Assembly (NCBI GenBank): GCA_013399305.1 | Contig: VXAI01000013.1 | Span: 2,719,833-2,783,832 of the forward strand | Reading direction: 5' to 3' | From: Rostratula benghalensis | Taxonomy: Eukaryota; Chordata; Aves; Charadriiformes; Rostratulidae | DNA length: 64,000 bases | In this document: in pieces, positions 59,901-64,000 of the stretch | Numbering within the stretch: the stretch's first letter is position 1 | How the letters are laid out: the number at the start of each line of letters is the position of its first letter | Position numbers and translations under genes: made by a program | The notes under the pieces: model-generated | The model's database searches: none | What the model saw: the letters and a program-made list of their open reading frames with translations, nothing else | Told to the model about the DNA's origin: nothing

Positions 59901-62900
59901 GCAAATGTTTCTACAGAGCACTTATTAACTCTCTATTAACTCTGTATCTAGATACAGCTGCTACGTCAGTACAGGAGATGTGCTTTGAGAGACAGGAAGC
60001 AGAAGATAATGGAATGGCCACATAAAATTTAACTGCAAAAGCACCTCCTAATTATAAAGCAATATCCCTCATTTTCAACACAAATTTATCTCCATTAAAA
60101 ATAACTATCAGTCTGTGTAATCATTATATAAGTAGTGCTGCAGATGAAGTTACTCAAAAGGCTATGTTTTCTGTACCTTTGCTAATTTATTTTGCTTATA
60201 CCTAATAATTCTAGTATATTATCTTGCCAACAGAAATATGGGCATGCTGTTCCATACAGCTATGTATGAATTGGTGTCCTTGTTAAGAAGTTACCAATAT
60301 ATTAACTGCATCTCCTGTGGTTTTGTCATCTAAAGAAATTTATGCCACACCTCACCAAGAAAAACATAACATAGAGAAATTGAGGGAGAAAATAAATGAA
60401 AATGTGATGGAAAAGCACAGGTGTATCGGTACAAATCTTAAAATTGTGTAGATTATCTTTCTTAGAATGCAGGTGAATAAAAGTCTGTGAGATTAAAAAG
60501 TACAAAGAACAAGACTGAGAGATTCATTTTCTCTGTGTCAAACCACAAAAGTAAGAGGATATTCAATCAAAATAGAGTATCATCACACATGATATTTACT
60601 CAAACTCTGGCACTACTTTTCAAAATGCCACAAGCATCAGAACAGTAGCAATATGGAAAAGGAGATTACACGTTCAGAGGTACCAGAAGAAATTATGGAA
60701 CAGAGCTAACAGCATTTCAGAGGAGATAAATCTTCATGTTACAGGGCATAGTGAAAAAGTGTCTGAACTTTTCTGAGGTGTTTGAGCTGGCCACTTTCAA
60801 AGTAAAACTGAATGGCTTATCAGACCACTTACCTAGATTGCTGTGTTAGATGATTAACTGTTTTGCAGACTTCACCTGCAGAGTAGAAATGTTGAGACTG
60901 AGCTAAATTGTCTTTCTCCTGTAAAAAGCCAGCCAAAACCTAAAAATATATTCACTTTCCCACCCCAGTGTTGTATCTGCCATACAGTTTTTCCTTCCAT
61001 TTGAATTGTTGCAAAAATTCTGTTGAAAAGGAAAGTTAGAGAGACAAAAAGAATTTGAAAGATCAAAACCACATGTATACACATATGGAAGAAAATGCCT
61101 ACCTTCACTTTCTGAAACTGGATTTATGTTAGACTTATAACTTATGTAGGAACCCAGGAAGAGCAATGTATGCAAGATACGGGACATAAAATGCAGTGCT
61201 CTTCATTTTAGATCCAATCGTCTGAGAAAATCAGCCCTGCATTAACATGACAAAGAGCTGGAGGGACACCTAGTGGACTTGTTTACAAGCAGGAAGGTCT
61301 TTGCACTATTATTTTACTGCAGTGCTCCACACCAGAGGTGTTAATGTTGGTCTTTCCACTAAATGAGCATATGAAATGCCTGAACAGTACTAAAATCCAT
61401 GCCATGCAAAACAGGCAGCCAGCCGTAAAACATACTGTCATCAACTCTAGATCTGTAGCTCGATTCTCATATCCGAACTGAGACGCAATTTAAAGCAAAT
61501 CTACAGCTTACTGACACTTACAGATCAGAACTACATGTTTAAAATACAGACCTGAGGCATTTTAACTATAAATATGTATAGCACACATTGTGCCAGTCTT
61601 CCAAAAGGTGTTTATGGTTTAACATCTACAGAAATTCCTTTACAGGCTGCAGGCAAGAGATAATTCCATTTTAAAGATATTTTTTAAGAGTAAGAGAGAA
61701 TTATCTTCCAACTTTACCCTAATCTTACTGGCTTCAAGAGGAGGAACACATTTTGGAAAGCAGAATGAGACATTCGGCTGCATGTATTCTATAGAAACTT
61801 TATTCTTCTCCAAACTATGAATATTTACTTCCACTGGCCTTGCTCAATAATATACCTGAACACTTCCAAGACTCTTAGGGATGGAGTTGTAAATGTACTT
61901 ACACACTTAGGGAAGCAGACAGAGCAGAGTTGGGGAATGCTGTGATTCTGGGGAGCCATCCTACTAACTTGAAGTACCTTTGAAAAATCCAAGTGATACC
62001 GTGAGAGTCTAAACATTTTTGGTGCCTGAGTCCACCAGATGCATTCCAAACTAGTTCATTAACCCAACATCTGTATCTTTAAGAATATATTTAGGTAATC
62101 TGGTAATTCCCACAAATCTTAATTTGAGCTTTTTGATTTCCAAATGTAGTGTGACACATTCTAGTTTGTCTGGAACCTTTTTTCCATGCATGGGAAAACA
62201 TTTTTTCTGTTTAACTGAACTCTTAAAGTATTCTAGTTTACAAAGCAACTGGAGGAAGATCAGGCAAAAGCCATCTTCTCCTCTACACCCAAGTGAAAAG
62301 CTGAGTCTCGACTTCTATTTCTCTAGTTTTCCCTCTCTAGTTCTCTATAGTTGAAACTATAGAAACAGGAAGAAGAAATCTTTATTTAAAATTAAAGAAA
62401 AAGCAGAACCTTGTGTGTCTCTCTCATTATTTTTTGTAGCTTAACAGATGGCTCTTAAGTCCCCAACCCTGAAGAGCTGACTGGTAAAACCTGGAACTGC
62501 CTGGAAACCAAGCTATCACCCATTGGATTTCCCAGATCTGTCATTTGTTTCCATGTGCAAGCTTTTTGTCCAGGCAGCCTGTGAGGACTTCAGGAATCTG
62601 ACCCAAGCCGGTGGTCATTTCAGATGCAACTCAACAGCTGAAATATAGTCATCCTGACACAGGTGGGATTCAGTAGGTCCTCGTGGTAGTTTATGCACTT
62701 CATAGCAATCTGTGTACCACGGATCTGTTGTGACTGGCTTGCTCACTATCCACACCCAGATTCTAGTCTAGAAGACAAGACAGAAACACAGCAACCCTAC
62801 AATGAATAATGAAAAGTGCCTGCTTAAGCTACAGACCCTGGTGGGTATCTTCATTTGCCTCCACTTCTCGTAGGCTTAGCTCTGGTGTCTCCCAGGTATT

Positions 62901-63632
62901 CATGATGCTGCCCAGGAGAGGGAGGGTTTCCTGCATCCAGTGATCAAAGACGTTACTCTTGTCCTAGTCTGAGCATAAAATTCATGTCACACACAGGCTG
63001 TTCCAGCTGGCTGTTACTGGGACACAAAGGTAGATCCAAAATACTGTGACTGAAAGGCCAGACCTTGGAATGGAGTCTGATCAGTTTCTAAAGAGAAGAG
63101 TTTCTAGAATCAAATATTTTGGCTACACAGTGATAAGTGAATAAAATCAATGTGACAGAAGATAGACAAGCAAACAGGAAAATTACACTTGGAAATTTAA
63201 CTGCATTGTTGATTGTTTCATACAGAATAAATATTTGGTATCACAACATTGATATGTTATAGGAGTATGAATACTGAATGTATTATACACACATAGGAGG
63301 CTGGGAGTGATCTAATCTTCAAGTAATTGTGAATTTGTATGTCAAAGAAGAAACTCTCCTACAAGAAGCAAACTCTTCCTGTTTGAATACGTTCCTTATG
63401 AAAAATGCTCAATTCAGATTATTTATTTTGCCATACATTAATAACATGGACATCTGTAATCCAAGCAGATGTGGCTACACATCCTAATGTACCTAATGCC
63501 CTTCACATCCCTCAATAGATTCAAACCCAGGTGGGCTTTCACTTTCCTAATCAAATCTCTGCACACTTAATGTCTCTGTTCCTCCAATGTTTGGAGGAAG
63601 AATCTGACCCTGCTTCTACCTCTTCTACGTTC

Positions 63633-63663
63633 ATTTATTTATTTATTTATTTATTTATTTATT
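63633..63663. repeat. (ATTT)n microsatellite
   Basis: Seven to eight perfect ATTT units occupy 31 bases. It is the longest perfect short-tandem repeat in the window and likely length-polymorphic. Confidence 0.95.
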
Positions 63664-64000
63664 AGGTTTTTTTAGTCAGGAGACCTCATCTGATTTCTTC
63701 TTTCTGTAGCAGCCACCTGCCACAATGCCCACGTGGTCCCCCACTAACCCTAACCCACAAGCTCTCGGCCAGCTCATCATGCTTCCCTAGGCAAAGTCCA
63801 TCTACAGTGTGTAAACTCTCTTCAAGAAGAAAGTAAATTCTTCAGAAGACGGCCTTTCTCAAACAGAAGCCCACACAACCCTTAAGAGAAACATGTGCTT
63901 CCTGTTGCACTGACACAGGAACTTTGCAACTTCTACTGCCATGTTGCCTAATACGTACCAACATTTTATAGACTACAAGGGTGTAGCAAGTGTGGTTTCA

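Larger units (their letters stand above)
49573..64000. other. 14.4 kb unique AT-rich sequence, no gene seen
   Basis: No CR1, LTR or coding exon is recognised to the window's end. Visible features are a region open on both strands at 52953-53253, an A16 run at 55467-55482, a T18 run at 56896-56913, a purine-rich run at about 58730-58790, a T11-C7-T5 stretch at about 59197-59221 and the ATTT microsatellite at 63633-63663. Slightly higher-GC stretches at 54640-55060 and 62480-63060 contain nothing I can name. Confidence 0.5.

Noticed and set aside
59942..59957. Perfect 16 bp palindrome CTGTATCTAGATACAG
   Set aside because: About one such palindrome is expected by chance in 64 kb. There is no flanking structure.

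Overview
This 64 kb window is vertebrate genomic DNA, almost certainly from a bird. The diagnostic signal is a set of eight recognisable fragments of the CR1 (chicken repeat 1) LINE. Several end in the CR1 3' hallmark, a short run of the octamer ATTCTATG or ATTCTGTG. There is also one degenerate avian-type endogenous-retrovirus solo LTR. The background is AT-rich and CpG-poor, with no bacterial or organellar organisation. I found no complete protein-coding gene and no rRNA, tRNA or CRISPR. Apart from CR1 relics, the open frames are short and look like chance. The window is best read as a gene desert or part of a very large intron.

Layout. 1-14.8 kb is mostly unique AT-rich sequence with two old minus-oriented CR1 fragments (about 1.18-1.56 and 5.80-6.21 kb). 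14.8-19.05 kb is a repeat cluster: a 1.2 kb plus-strand CR1 that still shows the reverse-transcriptase region, a minus-strand CR1 with a small internal inversion, and a solo LTR. 19-25 kb holds an internally deleted plus-strand CR1 (21.94-22.32 kb) and a minus-strand CR1 (24.18-24.88 kb). 25-33.4 kb is unique sequence. 33.38-33.86 kb is the youngest-looking CR1 3' end, with a 125-codon open remnant of the element's ORF2. 33.9-48.7 kb is unique sequence with an assembly gap (40,402-40,457), a strong G-quadruplex motif (42.47 kb), a CpG-enriched patch (45.0-45.2 kb), a sharply bounded GC-rich block (45.74-46.02 kb) and an exon-like segment (47.10-47.19 kb). 48.75-49.57 kb is another plus-strand CR1 of the same subfamily as the 33.4 kb copy. 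49.6-64 kb is unique sequence with homopolymers and one ATTT microsatellite.

No genes here work together as a system, and I did not find a new biological system. The observations most worth a second look are the 33 bp inversion inside the 17 kb CR1, the exon-like, CpG-bearing segment at 47.1 kb with the CpG-rich and GC-rich patches just upstream, and the unidentified GC-rich block at 45.74-46.02 kb. Repeat identities rest on recognising family sequence by eye. Element edges are good to roughly 10-30 bases unless a terminal motif is cited.
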